This document shows positions 50,668-61,168 of a DNA stretch of 64,000 nt, in pieces. Positions within the stretch are counted from its first letter, which is position 1; each line of letters starts with the position of its first letter. The position numbers were made by a program, and so were the translations under genes. The notes beneath the pieces are model-generated. The model had not been told where the DNA came from. It saw only the letters and a list, made by a program, of their open reading frames with translations, and searched no databases. The stretch is from assembly GCF_000257395.1 (NCBI RefSeq), contig NZ_AJGC01000002.1, positions 355,001 through 419,000 of the forward strand, written 5' to 3'. This DNA comes from Rickettsiella massiliensis 20B (GTDB taxonomy: Bacteria; Pseudomonadota; Gammaproteobacteria; Diplorickettsiales; Diplorickettsiaceae).

Positions 50668-50836
50668 GGATCTGAGTATAGTCTTCTCCTTAATTTCTCA
50701 CAATGGTTGCTATATTATTTTGTTTGCCAGACAAGCCAGTTGGCTTTCTGCAAGCGGCACGTTAAACTGCTTCACTTAGCTAAACAAAAAATCAATCATT
50801 AACATTGATAAAAATTATTCTGCAAGCGAGGTAAGT

Positions 50837-51513
50837 GTGGCAATTCGAGTATTGGTAAATGGTGCAGGCGGCCGGATGGGGAGTACCACCGTGAAAGCAA
50901 TTCAGCAGGCCCAAGATCTACTCTTAGTACAAGAGACCCATCATACGGATGATTTAAAAAAAGCAATTCAATCGTCGAAGGCCGATGTCGTTGTTGATTT
51001 TACGAATTCAGAAGTGGTGTTTGCCAATACCAAAAAATTATTGCCGCCGGAGCGCGGCCGGTGATTGGGACAAGTGGTTTAACTCCGGTACAAATAAAAA
51101 ATTTGCAACAACTTTGTAGCAAAAAGCAATTAGGTGGCTTAATTGTCCCGAATTTTTGTATTTCCGCTTTATTGATGATGCGCTTTGCAGCGCAGGCAGC
51201 GCATTATTTTTCAGAAATTGAAATTATTGAAACGCACCACGATAAAAAATTGGATGCTCCTTCCGGAACTGCGCTGAAAACAGCGGAAATGATTGCCGAA
51301 GCACGCGCGAAAAAACCGACCAAAAAGAAAATCTACGTTTGCCCGGTTTCTTAGCCAAGCAAGAGGTAATTCTTGGTCATTTAGGGGGTCGACTGACCAT
51401 CTGTCATGAAACGATTGATCGCGAAGCGTTTATGCCCGGTGTGCTCTTGGCATGTCGCGAGGTAATGCAGCAGAATCAGTTGCTGTATGGTTTAGAGCAT
51501 TTACTGAAATAAT
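50837..51513 (+). CDS. dapB: 4-hydroxy-tetrahydrodipicolinate reductase DapB (two frame breaks)
   Basis: DapB makes tetrahydrodipicolinate for lysine and diaminopimelate. Start GTG 50837 with GCGAGG upstream. Motifs: VLVNGAGGRMGSTTV (NADPH loop), then in a second frame ARPVIGTSGLT, and ETHHDKKLDAPSGTALKTA (catalytic HH..K and DAPSGTA). The third frame carries LRLPGFLAKQEVILGHLGGRLTI and MPGVLLACREV. Breaks: near 51050, one base, and near 51335, where the expected GHxHS-type stretch is missing, so some 20-40 bases seem deleted. The stop is followed at once by the rsmG ATG. Confidence 0.88.
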
Positions 51514-52158
51514 ATGTGTTTCGCAGCTAAATTATCGACGCGGCTTGCGCATTATCTGCAGCAAAATGCTTGGATATTGTCGGTAGAACAAGTTCAGCAG
51601 TTGATTGATTACGTACTCCTGCTCGAAAAATGGAATCGTATTCATAACTTGACCAGTGTTCGTGATCCAGAGCAGATGTTGACGAAGCATCTGCTCGATA
51701 GTTTAGCGATTGCTGAGTTTGTGCAAGGCACCCAGGTGTTGGATGTGGGCAGTGGTGGCGGATTACCCGGCATTCCACTGGCGATCCGGCAACCACAAAA
51801 TCAATTTACTTTACTCGATAGTAATGGTAAAAAAACACGTTTTTTGACGCAAGTTTGTCAACAACTTGCGTTGCCGAACGTTCATGTTGTTCAATCGAGA
51901 GTAGAGCACTTTCAACCAAAAGGAGTGTTTAATACCATTGTCACGCGCGCGTTGACATCTTTGACTTCACCAAAGGCTTTTGTCGAAACACTTCAACCGC
52001 TCTTACAGCAAGACGGTGTTTTTTTGTTAATGAAAGGCCAACCCCCACAAGACGAAATCGCACAGATTGATAAACCTTGTTTTTCAGTGGCGATTCATCC
52101 TTTATTTATTCATGGCCTTGAGGCGACACGCCATTTATTAATTATTAAAAAAAACTAA
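51514..52158 (+). CDS. rsmG: 16S rRNA (guanine527-N7)-methyltransferase RsmG
   Basis: The 214-residue class I methyltransferase has the SAM motif VLDVGSGGGLPGIPLAI near residue 73-89, preceded by the family pattern LLEKWNRIHNLTSVRDPEQMLTKHLLDSLA. A second motif VTRALTSLTSPKAFVE and a late GLEATRHLLIIKK close the domain. It methylates G527 in the 530 loop of 16S rRNA. The ATG abuts the dapB stop, so the two are probably one transcript. The frame is intact. Confidence 0.93.
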   Translation: MCFAAKLSTRLAHYLQQNAWILSVEQVQQLIDYVLLLEKWNRIHNLTSVRDPEQMLTKHLLDSLAIAEFVQGTQVLDVGSGGGLPGIPLAIRQPQNQFTLLDSNGKKTRFLTQVCQQLALPNVHVVQSRVEHFQPKGVFNTIVTRALTSLTSPKAFVETLQPLLQQDGVFLLMKGQPPQDEIAQIDKPCFSVAIHPLFIHGLEATRHLLIIKKN

Positions 52159-52225
52159 TAAATTAATAATTATTTTTAATCAAGATTCCTATATAAGATA
52201 ATACCGCCTGCTTAGCCGTACATTA

Positions 52226-53437
52226 TTTTAATAAAGGATATTATTTATGGGTAAAAAGGAAGTGCTGTTCCCAGGCAGTTCGTGAACAAGTTTCCCTTCA
52301 TATCTGCAGGGCTCAGTGCTTTTTTCTGTGTATTACCTGCTTATCTTATGGCCATAACGGATTTACCTGAACACCCAGTTTCAGAGAGTGAAAAAGTCCT
52401 ATAAAGTGTTGCTGTCGTTATTTTGATACTTGTCAATTTTGTGGGTTCAAAAAAATTAATTGAAGCCATCTTAAAGCAAATTTATTCTCAAGATCGTTGC
52501 CGAGTGGAATTCATGCAGCAGACACAGCGAGGTAATCTTTTTTGGGCGCTTCCTGAGAATGAAAAAACAACGCAAAAATTGACCGAGCTACTTCTTTTAC
52601 CGCCGAAGCAGCACAGTACATTACAAAAAATGATTCGTTATCCCATTCAAACTGGATTGGTTCTTGTGGCTTCAACACAGTTTGCCGCATTTGTGCTGCT
52701 TAGCTACTTTGGAACAAAAGAGTTTGTGACAAACCACTGGACTTTTTCAGAGTCAGCCAGTACGTTTGCTGGAAGTCTTGCCGGCATCGGTAATGCGATT
52801 CCGAGTGCGGGATTTCTTTATATGGTGATCACCTTACTTTCATCGATGTTGTTAGACGATACATGGGGTTTACCTTCGGCCTCCAGTGGCCGCGGCACTT
52901 TTTTTAACTTATTTTCAGGGTTTGCCGCGACTCAGGGGATGAAACTCACTTTAGATTATTTGCAGGTTGAAGGTGCCGTGGTGCCCATGTTGCAGACGAT
53001 TGCAAATGCCAGCAGTGATTCTTTTTTCTAGACGTTTATCCGATCGTTCTAAATGATTATCTTCAGCAGAAATCCAAATTTTGCAGCAAAGTTATGTGAA
53101 GTTATTAGAACAATCCGCAGGACACAGTAGACTCGATCCTACAATATATTTTTTGAGAAAAGAGCTGCTTGATTTGTTGAGTTCAGCACTCAAACGCGAG
53201 GATATAACAGAAGAAATGAAAGAAAGCATCAATTCATTAAAAAATAAGCAAAATAAGATTGAATGCAAATCAAGACAGGATAATACTGCTGCGCAAAATT
53301 TAGTTAGGTATCGACAATTTGGATTGTTGGTACAGGCAACTTCTTCAGAGGACCAATTAGTACAGCGAGAAAAGACAACGGATGATGCAGCCAATTGTCA
53401 ATTGAATAGAGAGTTAGTATCTTTTTCCAGACGTTAA
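52226..53437 (+). pseudogene. Membrane protein of unknown family, interrupted
   Basis: An ATG at 52226 opens MGKKEVLFPGSS and stops. Another frame starts near 52280 with a membrane helix (PFISAGLSAFFCVLPAYLMA), stops at TAA near 52400 and resumes in the same frame as SVAVVILILVNFVGSKKLIE, then more helices (QTGLVLVASTQFAAFVLLSY, AGFLYMVITLLSSMLL) and ends at 53029. Another open frame, 53081-53437, carries a charged helical SALKREDITEEMKES region. Two similar tails occur: SFF-SRR near 53020 and SFSRR near 53430, with related flanking DNA, hinting at an internal duplication. No family recognised. Secreted or membrane effector is possible but unsupported. Confidence 0.4.
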
Positions 53438-53789
53438 AAAGAACATTCTAAATCTTTTTTCTCAATGATATAAAAAGATAAACCATTGTTGTCTTGCTAG
53501 CGGTTGCGCACGTTATGAACGCAACGTAAGTTAGACCCAAGCCGTGGCAGAAAATCCTTTCTGTTTGAAGAATGGACCTCCAAAATAGACAAGGAGCATA
53601 TAGTGAGGGTAGTGAAGCGTCATTACCCTATGGTTTAAGTGAGACGACCTTGTTAAACTAAGCGCAAGGTGGAATAGTTTGCTGAATATTAGTGTATTAT
53701 TCTAAAGATAAAAGTGGTGTTACACCACATATATTATCAAGTAACAAAACGCATTTGCGGTAAAAAATAGCAAAGAGGCTGGAAATAGA
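53438..53789. other. Intergenic region before the pilin gene with a hairpin
   Basis: Contains a good hairpin at 53606-53629 (AGGGTAGTGA, AGCG loop, TCATTACCCT) and a smaller CCTTG/CAAGG stem near 53650-53670. It may be an untranslated RNA or leader; no known family recognised. No protein gene is seen. Confidence 0.4.
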
Positions 53790-54236
53790 ATGAAATTTGG
53801 CAGAAAAAATCAACGTGGATTGACCTTACTTGAATTGATGATTGTCATCGCCATCGTCGGTATCTTAGCTTCGATGGCGATTCCGGGCTATCAACATTAT
53901 AGTAATCGTGCAAAATTTACTGAATTGCTCCAGGCCGTCGCCCCCTATAAACTGGCCGTGACCACTTGTGCGCATGAACAAGGAAATCTTGAAGTGTGCG
54001 ATAAGCCTGGTGAAAATGGCTTGCCGGCTAATTTTAAAGCCGAGAATCCTAATAAAGGTTATGTTGCAAGCATTGAATTGGGTAAAAATGGACAAATTAT
54101 CGCGACATCACAACGGATTCGGGTGAATAAACTCGATCAATTCACTTACATTCTCACTCCGCGTATGGCGGCTGATGGTTTACATTGGGAGATTGACGGT
54201 ACTTGCCTCGATCATGGTTTGTGTAAAAAGAATTAG
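53790..54236 (+). CDS. pilE: Type IVa pilin (PilE/PilA-like)
   Basis: A 148-residue pilin with a short leader and the classic prepilin cleavage site [19 protein letters not shown]: cleavage after Gly, Glu at +5, then [18 protein letters not shown]. The C-terminal part has Cys pairs ([19 protein letters not shown]), plausibly the disulphide-bonded D-region. It would be the major pilus subunit or a close relative. Isolated from the other pil genes; AAAGAGG and GGAAAT precede the ATG. The frame is intact. Confidence 0.85.
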   Translation: MKFGRKNQRGLTLLELMIVIAIVGILASMAIPGYQHYSNRAKFTELLQAVAPYKLAVTTCAHEQGNLEVCDKPGENGLPANFKAENPNKGYVASIELGKNGQIIATSQRIRVNKLDQFTYILTPRMAADGLHWEIDGTCLDHGLCKKN

Positions 54237-54330
54237 CTTTTTTTAACAACTTACCAATTTGAAACGCGTAGGTTCGGCGGATGGTTGAGTTTTGTTACAA
54301 TCCGTTGACCGGTATGTAGAGTGATTTATC

Positions 54331-57180
54331 ATGACTGACTATAAAAATACTTTAAATTTACCGCAGACTCTTTTCCCTATGAAAGCGAATCTCGCTCAGG
54401 TTGAGCCAGAGCTTCTTAAGCATTGGGAACGTATCCAGCTTTATACACGTCTACGTGAGAAAAATCGTGGGAAAACGCAATATATTCTCCACGATGGCCC
54501 GCCGTATGCGAATGGAGACATTCACATTGGTCATGCGGTGAATAAAATTTTAAAAGATATCATCGTTAAAGCGAAAAGTCTGAGTGGTTTCGATGCGCCT
54601 TTTATTCCAGGATGGGATTGTCATGGGCTACCGATCGAACTGAATATTGAAAAAAAATACGGGCCAGTCGGTCATAAATTATCGCCTCAGGCCTTTCGTC
54701 AAGCATGCCGTGAGTACGCACAAAAACAAGTCACGATTCAGAGTACGGCTTTCCAAAGACTGGGGGTCTTAGCAGACTGGACACATCCTTATTTAACAAT
54801 GGACTTTAAGTTTGAAGCCAATATTATTCGTGCTTTGGGTAAGATATTGCAAAAAGGACATCTGCAACAAGGTTTTAAACCGGTGCATTGGTGTGTTAAC
54901 TGTCGTTCGGCGTTGGCAGAAGCCGAAGTTGAGTATCGTGACAAAACGTCCTTGGCCATCGATGTTCGCTTTCCGGTGGTCGATAGCGCAGAGATTTGGC
55001 AGCGACTTAACTTGACTCCACGGACAATCCCAATTTCTATCCCCATTTGGACAACGACGCCTTGGAGCTTACCGGCGAATCAAGCGGTCGCCCTGAATGC
55101 AACGGTTGAATATGTATTATTGCAAACAAAGCGTGAAGGTTTAATTCTTGCGAAGGAGTTATTAGAGAATTGTGCCCAACGTTATGGATTGACGGATTAT
55201 CAGTGTTTGAGTTCGTTTCCGGGTCAGTCACTCGAAGGTGTTTTACTGCAACATCCCTTTTATGCGCGGCAAGTGCCAGTGATTCTCGGCGATCATGTGA
55301 CGACTGAAACAGGTACCGGTGCGGTCCATACTGCGCCCGCGCACGGCGTAGAAGACTATTTGGTGGCCCAACACTATCAGTTACCGTTTTACGCCGGATA
55401 CCCCGCTTTTTGCGGGCCAATCCGTTTTTAAAGTCAATGACAGTCTCCTGCAAGTGTTAAGTGAACAGGGTCATCTCTTAGCACAAGCCGCCATTCAACA
55501 TAGCTATCCGCATTGTTGGCGGCACAAAATCCCACTCATTTTTCGGGCCACCGGCACAAAATCCCACTCATTTTTTCGGGCCACCCCACAGTGGTTTATC
55601 AATTTACAGCAACAAGGGTTGCGTGCAGAAAGTTTGACTGCGGTTAAGGCGGTTAAGTGGATTCCAGAGTGGGGACAAGCGCGTATCAAATCGATGCTGG
55701 AGAATCGGCCAGATTGGTGTATTTCGCGACAACGGACATGGGGTGTCCCGATTCCTTTATTTATCCACCGTTATTCCAATGAACTGCATCCTAACAGCGC
55801 GGAACTTTTAGAAAAAGTGGCTCTGCAAGTTGAAGAGCAGGGCATCGATGCGTGGTATGCATTAGAGCCAGAAACCCTGTTAGGTGCCGAGGCGCAGGAT
55901 TATCAAAAGCTCACTGACTGTTTAGATGTTTGGTTTGATTCTGGCGTCACGCATGATGCATTACTCAAAACCAATCCAGCACTGGCTTGGCCCGCCGACT
56001 TATATTTAGAAGGTTCCGATCAACACCGTGGTTGGTTTCAATCTTCATTGCTGACTTCGGTCGCGATGTATCATCAAGCGCCCTATCGAACGGTCTTAAC
56101 GCATGGTTTTACTGTCGATGAGCAGGGTCGAAAAATGTCAAAATCCCTCGGCAACGTGGTGGCACCGGATAAAGTAATTAAAACCTTAGGTGCGGATGTT
56201 TTAAGATTATGGGTGGCTTCGACCGATTACCGTAAAGAAATCACTGTTTCGGATGAAATTCTTAAGCGTACAGCTGAAGCCTATCGTCGCATTCGGAATA
56301 CACTCCGTTTTTTATTAGCGAATTTACATGATTTTGATCCGATAACGGATAGTGTGGCGCCCGATCAGCGTTTATCGTTGGATAATTGGATTTTAGCGCA
56401 TGCACATCACTTGCAAAAAGAAACTCATCACCGCTTACGATGAGTATCAATTTCTATACGATCTATCAAAAACTCCATAACTTTTGTATTAATGAACTCG
56501 GTGGATTTTATCTGGATATTATTAAGGACCGGCAATACACGCTACAGAAAGCGAGTATCGCACGACGGTCAGCGCAAACCGCGTTATATCATGTCGCACA
56601 GGCGATGGTCCGTTGGATAGCACCGATCTTAAGTTTTACCGCTGAAACTCTCTGGCAACATTTGCCCGGACCACGTGAAGACAGCGTCTTATTAACAGAG
56701 TGGTATGCGTTGCCGTTGAGTACGCATGACCCATTAACTGCGATTTACCTTGAAGAAAATGGTTTGATTTATTGGGAAAGTCTTCGTCTTGTCCGTAATG
56801 AAGTCAATAAAGTGATCGAAAAACAGCGGATGAGTGGTCAATTGGGTTCTTCACTTGAAGCGGAGGTCCGATTGTATCTTATGCCCGAGACGCCTTTGGC
56901 GCGCGCATTAAGCGCGATACAATCCGAGTTAAAATTTGTGTTGATTACGTCAGATGCTTCACTTGAACTTGGAAACATTCCGGAATCAATCCCGACGGTG
57001 ACCGTAGAACAGCAAACATTGGGCATAGAAGTGACGTCAACGCTTGGTCATAAAGAAAAATGTGCACGTTGTTGGCATCGCTGTGCCGACATCGGCCAAA
57101 ATTCAGAACATCCCACACTTTGTCAGCGCTGTGTTCTGAATCTTCCACACGGGCCGGGGGAAGTACGACATTATGCGTAA
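54331..57180 (+). CDS. ileS: Isoleucyl-tRNA synthetase IleS (several frame breaks and a 33-bp insertion)
   Basis: Signatures: [16 protein letters not shown] (HIGH), [92 protein letters not shown] (KMSKS), and a C-terminal zinc-binding [12 protein letters not shown]. Breaks: near 55400-55415, where about 45 bases seem missing before [14 protein letters not shown]; and near 56420 and 56450, one base each around DEYQF and [11 protein letters not shown] tandem copy at 55521-55585 inserts 11 residues. Length otherwise normal (about 940). It charges tRNA-Ile and edits valine. lspA follows after 39 bases. Confidence 0.92.
55521..55585. repeat. 32/33-bp tandem duplication inside ileS
   Basis: Units 55521-55552 and 55553-55585 are identical apart from one extra T in a T run in the second copy. 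The extra T makes the inserted length 33, so the ileS frame is kept but IPLIFRAT is followed by an added [11 protein letters not shown]. Confidence 0.85.
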
Positions 57181-57219
57181 ACTTCCTTTTTCTCACTTTT
57201 TTAATTAACTATTATTATC

Positions 57220-57717
57220 ATGAAAACTCAACCGAAACATCAGCTTCACTGGCTTTGGCTCAGTGCATTGGTTTTAATCCTCGATTATCTTAGCAAACAC
57301 TGGATCAGTCATACGTTGGCAGGGGCCAGTGGTATGCAGGTAGCGTCCTGTTTAAATTTCATTTTAACGCATAATACGGGCGCGGCGTTTAGTTTTTTAG
57401 GTGGTGCCGGGGGCTGGCAGCGTTGGTTTTTGATTTTTGTTAGCTTGGGAGTCAGTATTTATCTTATTTTCCAGTTATATAAAGGTGGAATTCATCGTGG
57501 TATTGCTTTGGCGATGGCGTTGATTATTGGGGGAGCCTTAGGCAATCTGTATGATCGTCTCGTTTTGGGCTCAGTGATTGATTTTATCGATTTTTATTTA
57601 GGCCACTGGCATTTTGCAACCTTTAACTTAGCCGATAGCGCGATTTCTTTGGGCGCTGTCCTTTGGATCATTATTAGCTATCGTTTTGATAAGAAGTCAT
57701 CTAGGCAGCGCTGGTAA
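57220..57717 (+). CDS. lspA: Lipoprotein signal peptidase LspA
   Basis: Signal peptidase II removes the signal peptide of prolipoproteins in the inner membrane. The 165-residue protein has four membrane segments and the catalytic motifs LNFILTHNTGAAFSFL, GALGNLYDRLVLGSVIDFIDF and FNLADSAISLGAVLWII (Asp dyad). Frame intact, length usual. The ileS-lspA order is widespread in proteobacteria. Confidence 0.95.
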   Translation: MKTQPKHQLHWLWLSALVLILDYLSKHWISHTLAGASGMQVASCLNFILTHNTGAAFSFLGGAGGWQRWFLIFVSLGVSIYLIFQLYKGGIHRGIALAMALIIGGALGNLYDRLVLGSVIDFIDFYLGHWHFATFNLADSAISLGAVLWIIISYRFDKKSSRQRW

Positions 57718-57864
57718 GTGCTTTCCTGACAGAATATGGATGTGTTTGAATTCTAGACAAGCAACCGCTATAGTCAGCAGGTGTTCTTTTGCTTGATTCT
57801 GCCTGGGTCAATGCGTGGATACCGTCCCAATAATTAGCGTTAACAAAAAATAGAACAGTCCCCT

Positions 57865-59268
57865 ATGCAAACGGCTTACTCTAAAAAACCACTTGGTTTT
57901 TTTAGTCTGGTTATGATCAATGTGATGGCCGTGGATAGCTTGCGATCATTACCGATTGCCGCGCAATTTGGTTTAGCCGTCCCCTTTTTTTATACGGTTG
58001 TTGCACTCTTCTTTTTTATTCCTTCAGCGTTGATTACTGCCGAAATGGCGACAACATTCCCAAATACAGGTGGGGTCTATATTTGGGTACGCAATGCATT
58101 TGGCCCACGTTGGGGTTGGTTTACGATTTGGTTACAATGGATTTATAACGTCGTTTGGTATCCAACGATGCTGGCTTTTATTTTAGCCGCATTAACCTAC
58201 TTGATTGACCCGCACTTAATTCAGAATAAGACCTTTGTTTTAAGTTTGATGTTAATGTTATGGTGGCTGGTGACAGGGATGAGTTGCTTAGGAATTCGTG
58301 CTTCGAGTCGGGTTAGTACGTTTGGCGCGTTAGTTGGCACGCTGATCCCGATGTTATTTATCATTGGGTTTGCGGCTTATAGTGTATTGCATACTCAAAC
58401 CTGCGCGTTAACTTTTTCAAAAGCGGCCTTCTTTCCTTCCTTGCGAGACTCACATCACCTTGCATTTTTGACTACGGTGGTGTTTGGCTTAATGGGCTTA
58501 GAAATGTCGGCAGTTCATGCGGGGGATGTCCAGCAACCACAAAAAAATTATCCACGTGCGTTATTTTGTTCCGTACCGATTATTTTAGGCACCTTAATGT
58601 TAGGCGCATTAGCTATCGCCTCCATTGTGCCGTCTGGCCAATTAAATATTTTATCGGGTCTGATTGCAGGATATGCATTATTTCTCAATCATTATCATCT
58701 TGATTTTTTAATGCCAATATTAATTATATGTATTGTTTTAGGGAGTTTATGTAGTGTATCAACCTGGGTGATGGGGCCGACTCGTGGTTTATTGATTGCC
58801 AGTGCGGAAAGTCAACTTCCTTATTTAAAATGGTTATTAAAGCAGAATCGCTTTGATGCGCCGGTTAACGTGCTTCTTTTTCAAGGCGTGTTAGTTTCAC
58901 TCTTAACCGGGTTGCTTCTCTTGGTTCCTTCGGTAAAAGAAGCGTATTGGTTATTGAGTGTGATGACCGCACAATTAGCTTTATTATTTTATATTCTTTT
59001 ATTTTTAACGGCATTTCGTTTACGTGGTCAATATCCAACCCGCGCCCCGGGTGCGTATCGCCTACCTGGAGGAAAAGTAGGAATGGGTTTGGTGACGTTA
59101 CTCGGTTTAACCACGTGCCTGACGACGTTTATTTTGGGTTTTCTGGCCCCAGAAGTTACAGAGTCTGTACGTTGGAGGGGATGGTTAATCTTTGGTGTCG
59201 TAGTGTTGTGTTTCATTCCGTACGCGGTGATGTATTTTTGTCCTCAACAAATTCAAAGAAGAGAATAA
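57865..59268 (+). CDS. APC-family amino-acid permease/antiporter
   Basis: A 467-residue protein with about twelve membrane segments. Family features: GVYIWVRNAFGPRWGWFTIWLQWIYN near the second segment (the APC GGxYxW-type region), VFGLMGLEMSAVHAGDVQQPQKNYPRAL (a conserved G-E-x-S-x-h-A-x-D/E-V stretch), VSTWVMGPTRGLLIAS, and late FRLRGQYPTRAPGAYRLPGG. Closest in feel to glutamate:GABA antiporter-like and Legionellales amino-acid permeases; substrate not deducible. Frame intact. The transglycosylase gene starts right after its stop. Confidence 0.8.
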   Translation: MQTAYSKKPLGFFSLVMINVMAVDSLRSLPIAAQFGLAVPFFYTVVALFFFIPSALITAEMATTFPNTGGVYIWVRNAFGPRWGWFTIWLQWIYNVVWYPTMLAFILAALTYLIDPHLIQNKTFVLSLMLMLWWLVTGMSCLGIRASSRVSTFGALVGTLIPMLFIIGFAAYSVLHTQTCALTFSKAAFFPSLRDSHHLAFLTTVVFGLMGLEMSAVHAGDVQQPQKNYPRALFCSVPIILGTLMLGALAIASIVPSGQLNILSGLIAGYALFLNHYHLDFLMPILIICIVLGSLCSVSTWVMGPTRGLLIASAESQLPYLKWLLKQNRFDAPVNVLLFQGVLVSLLTGLLLLVPSVKEAYWLLSVMTAQLALLFYILLFLTAFRLRGQYPTRAPGAYRLPGGKVGMGLVTLLGLTTCLTTFILGFLAPEVTESVRWRGWLIFGVVVLCFIPYAVMYFCPQQIQRRE

Positions 59269-59691
59269 ATGAGCGCGCTGATTATTCATGATGTTCCGAT
59301 TGAATGCATTAATCGCGCGGCTTTAATGTACCAGGTTCCCGCTCGCTTAATATTGGCTGTGTTAGCCATAGAAGGTGGACGAAGGGGAAGTGCCATTCAA
59401 AATAAAAATGGCAGTGTAGATTATGGACCGATGCAAATTAATTCGTGTTGGTTACCTATGTTACAGACTTATGGCTATACGCAACAACAAATTCAATATG
59501 ATCCGTGTATCAATGTTCAGGTCGGTACTTGGATTTTAAGTAAAAACATTGCTCAAGCGGCCACGTTATGGCGAGGAGTGGGGAATTATAATTCCAAAAA
59601 ACCGAATTTAAATAGACGATATCAAAATAAAGTGGCTGAAGTGGATCGTTTGTTGCAATCGTATCTATCGAGTTCGCCAACCGCTTCTTAG
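59269..59691 (+). CDS. Small lytic transglycosylase (SLT domain, IagB/VirB1-like)
   Basis: A 140-residue SLT-type muramidase: residues about 18-40 VPARLILAVLAIEGGRRGSAI include the catalytic Glu (IEGG), then NKNGSVDYGPMQINSCWLP, the conserved GxMQIN signature, and VGTWILSKNI with GVGNYNSK. It would cleave peptidoglycan to open gaps for secretion machines or pili. No signal peptide is visible, so either export uses another route or the start has been lost. The TAA of the permease abuts this ATG. Similar genes accompany type III/IV secretion and type IV pili. Confidence 0.8.
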   Translation: MSALIIHDVPIECINRAALMYQVPARLILAVLAIEGGRRGSAIQNKNGSVDYGPMQINSCWLPMLQTYGYTQQQIQYDPCINVQVGTWILSKNIAQAATLWRGVGNYNSKKPNLNRRYQNKVAEVDRLLQSYLSSSPTAS

Positions 59692-59734
59692 TGTTTGGAA
59701 GTTTTTTGCCTAGCGAATGATTGATCATCGGTCG

Positions 59735-59917
59735 CTAGGTTATCAATAAGAGTTTGAATTTTTTCGCTTTTTGTGGTGAATCAGGACAATAGAATATAAA
59801 ATATCGATTTTTTCCTATTTGAGCCGATTTTCCGCCTATTTTTGATTGAGTAGCTTTAATTTTTTCAGGCGGTTTATTTTGGTCTAATTGAGATATTAAA
59901 AAAGTATCTTGATGCAT
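59735..59917 (-). CDS. Small open frame, uncertain
   Basis: A 60-codon frame starting MHQDTFLISQLDQNKPPEK, and containing NRYFIFYCPDSPQKAKKF. The composition looks protein-like, but I recognise no family and no strong ribosome site. It may be a gene remnant. Confidence 0.25.
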   Translation of the reverse strand: MHQDTFLISQLDQNKPPEKIKATQSKIGGKSAQIGKNRYFIFYCPDSPQKAKKFKLLLIT

Positions 59918-60232
59918 TACTTGTAGACAAAAAATCTTTCTTTTTCATTGGTATCTAATTTATAAATAGTGTTTCATTCATAAACCAATGGATGATGTAT
60001 TCTTTATGAAAGTTGACCTATATTTTACAGATAACTAGTTAGGCGTAATCGCTTGAGTGAAGAGACATGACCGCTATAATTTAAGGGTATCTTTAAATAA
60101 GATTGATAGTTAAAAGAGAAATCAGGAAAGTTTGAGTGGCTAGTCAATAAACTCTCTTTTTTTATAGTGTTGAGATAGCACACTTTGAGCAACGACTCCT
60201 GTTACCGCTCGTGCAAACAGATCATTCGCTTT
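59918..60232. other. Non-coding AT-rich stretch
   Basis: No supported gene. It begins the AT-rich block that holds the toxin cassette. Confidence 0.45.
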
Positions 60233-60620
60233 TTATTGTGAGGTTAAGTTCGGATAAAATAAGGATGTAATGTTATCGAATTCAGTATAAAACTGTTGTT
60301 CAGGGGTAGGATCGATTCGTAAAGATTCAAAGGTAGAGTGAATAATAGTAAGTATCTGTGTAAAGAAAGCGTGGGCGGGATAAGCAGAACAAAATAGTTT
60401 GTACCAATGCAAACGCTTTTCTCCTCAATATAGGCTTGAGTATCAATAGTGAGTAAAAAACCAGAGGAACAATCAACGTTATTTGGTAATGATTGCTTCG
60501 GGATAACCCCTATATCAAAATAAAAGCCAGGCTCTTTATTTAATATAGCGAAGCGTGCGATATCACTGGCCGACCAGTAGCCCCTTTTCTGAGCTTGTGA
60601 TTAAAATTGTGTAAATGCTT
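60233..60620 (-). pseudogene. Remnant of an unidentified minus-strand gene
   Basis: Reading leftward from about 60590: GYWSASDIARFAILNKEPGF, then DIGVIPKQSLPNNVDCSSGF and LLTIDTQAYIEEK. A frame break near 60410 leads to LHWYKLFCSAYPAHAFFTQIL and FESLRIDPTPEQQFYTEF to a stop at 60233. The text looks like real protein with one or two breaks. Family not recognised. It lies on the same strand as the toxin cassette. Confidence 0.45.
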
Positions 60621-61168
60621 ATTATTAACTAAGCTGATGTATTGGAAAAAGCACAAGCGATACATGATTGGATAACGGCTATAAATTGATTTGCTATTGA
60701 GTGTGATGGTAGATTTTCCTAACCCAGTATTTACACAAAATGATTTACAACCTCAATATTTTTCTCATTCATTTAATGACATGTTTTTCACTGAGTTTAT
60801 CAGTTTAAAATTGATGATAAAATTAGCTTTAATCATTGTTTACTGAGATCAGATATTTTTTCTATTAATTTTCGATCATTATTTATTGAATATTTAATTC
60901 TCAGCTCTTGATAAGAATTTATCACTAAAATTTTATATTCTTATTTCGATGATAATTTAATTATTTTTATTTAAAATAATTTATCAACTATTTTAAAAAT
61001 AGGACGATAAATTATAAAAGTGTATATAAATATATCAAGATGCGTACTATCTTGGTTTATTAACTTTGTTCTATATGATTTTTCGTTAAAAGTGTCTATA
61101 TTTATAGCTGTAAGCGAATACAAACAAATAGCCACTTTGTTTTTTTATTATAATAGTACAAGTATTAA
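60621..61168. other. Non-coding AT-rich stretch
   Basis: Very AT-rich; no gene, tRNA or mobile element supported. Confidence 0.5.

Noticed and set aside
59709-59739. Stem CCTAGCGA/TCGCTAGG after the transglycosylase gene
   Set aside because: A hairpin is present but no T tract follows on either strand, so I could not support a terminator; it might be a weak transcript end.
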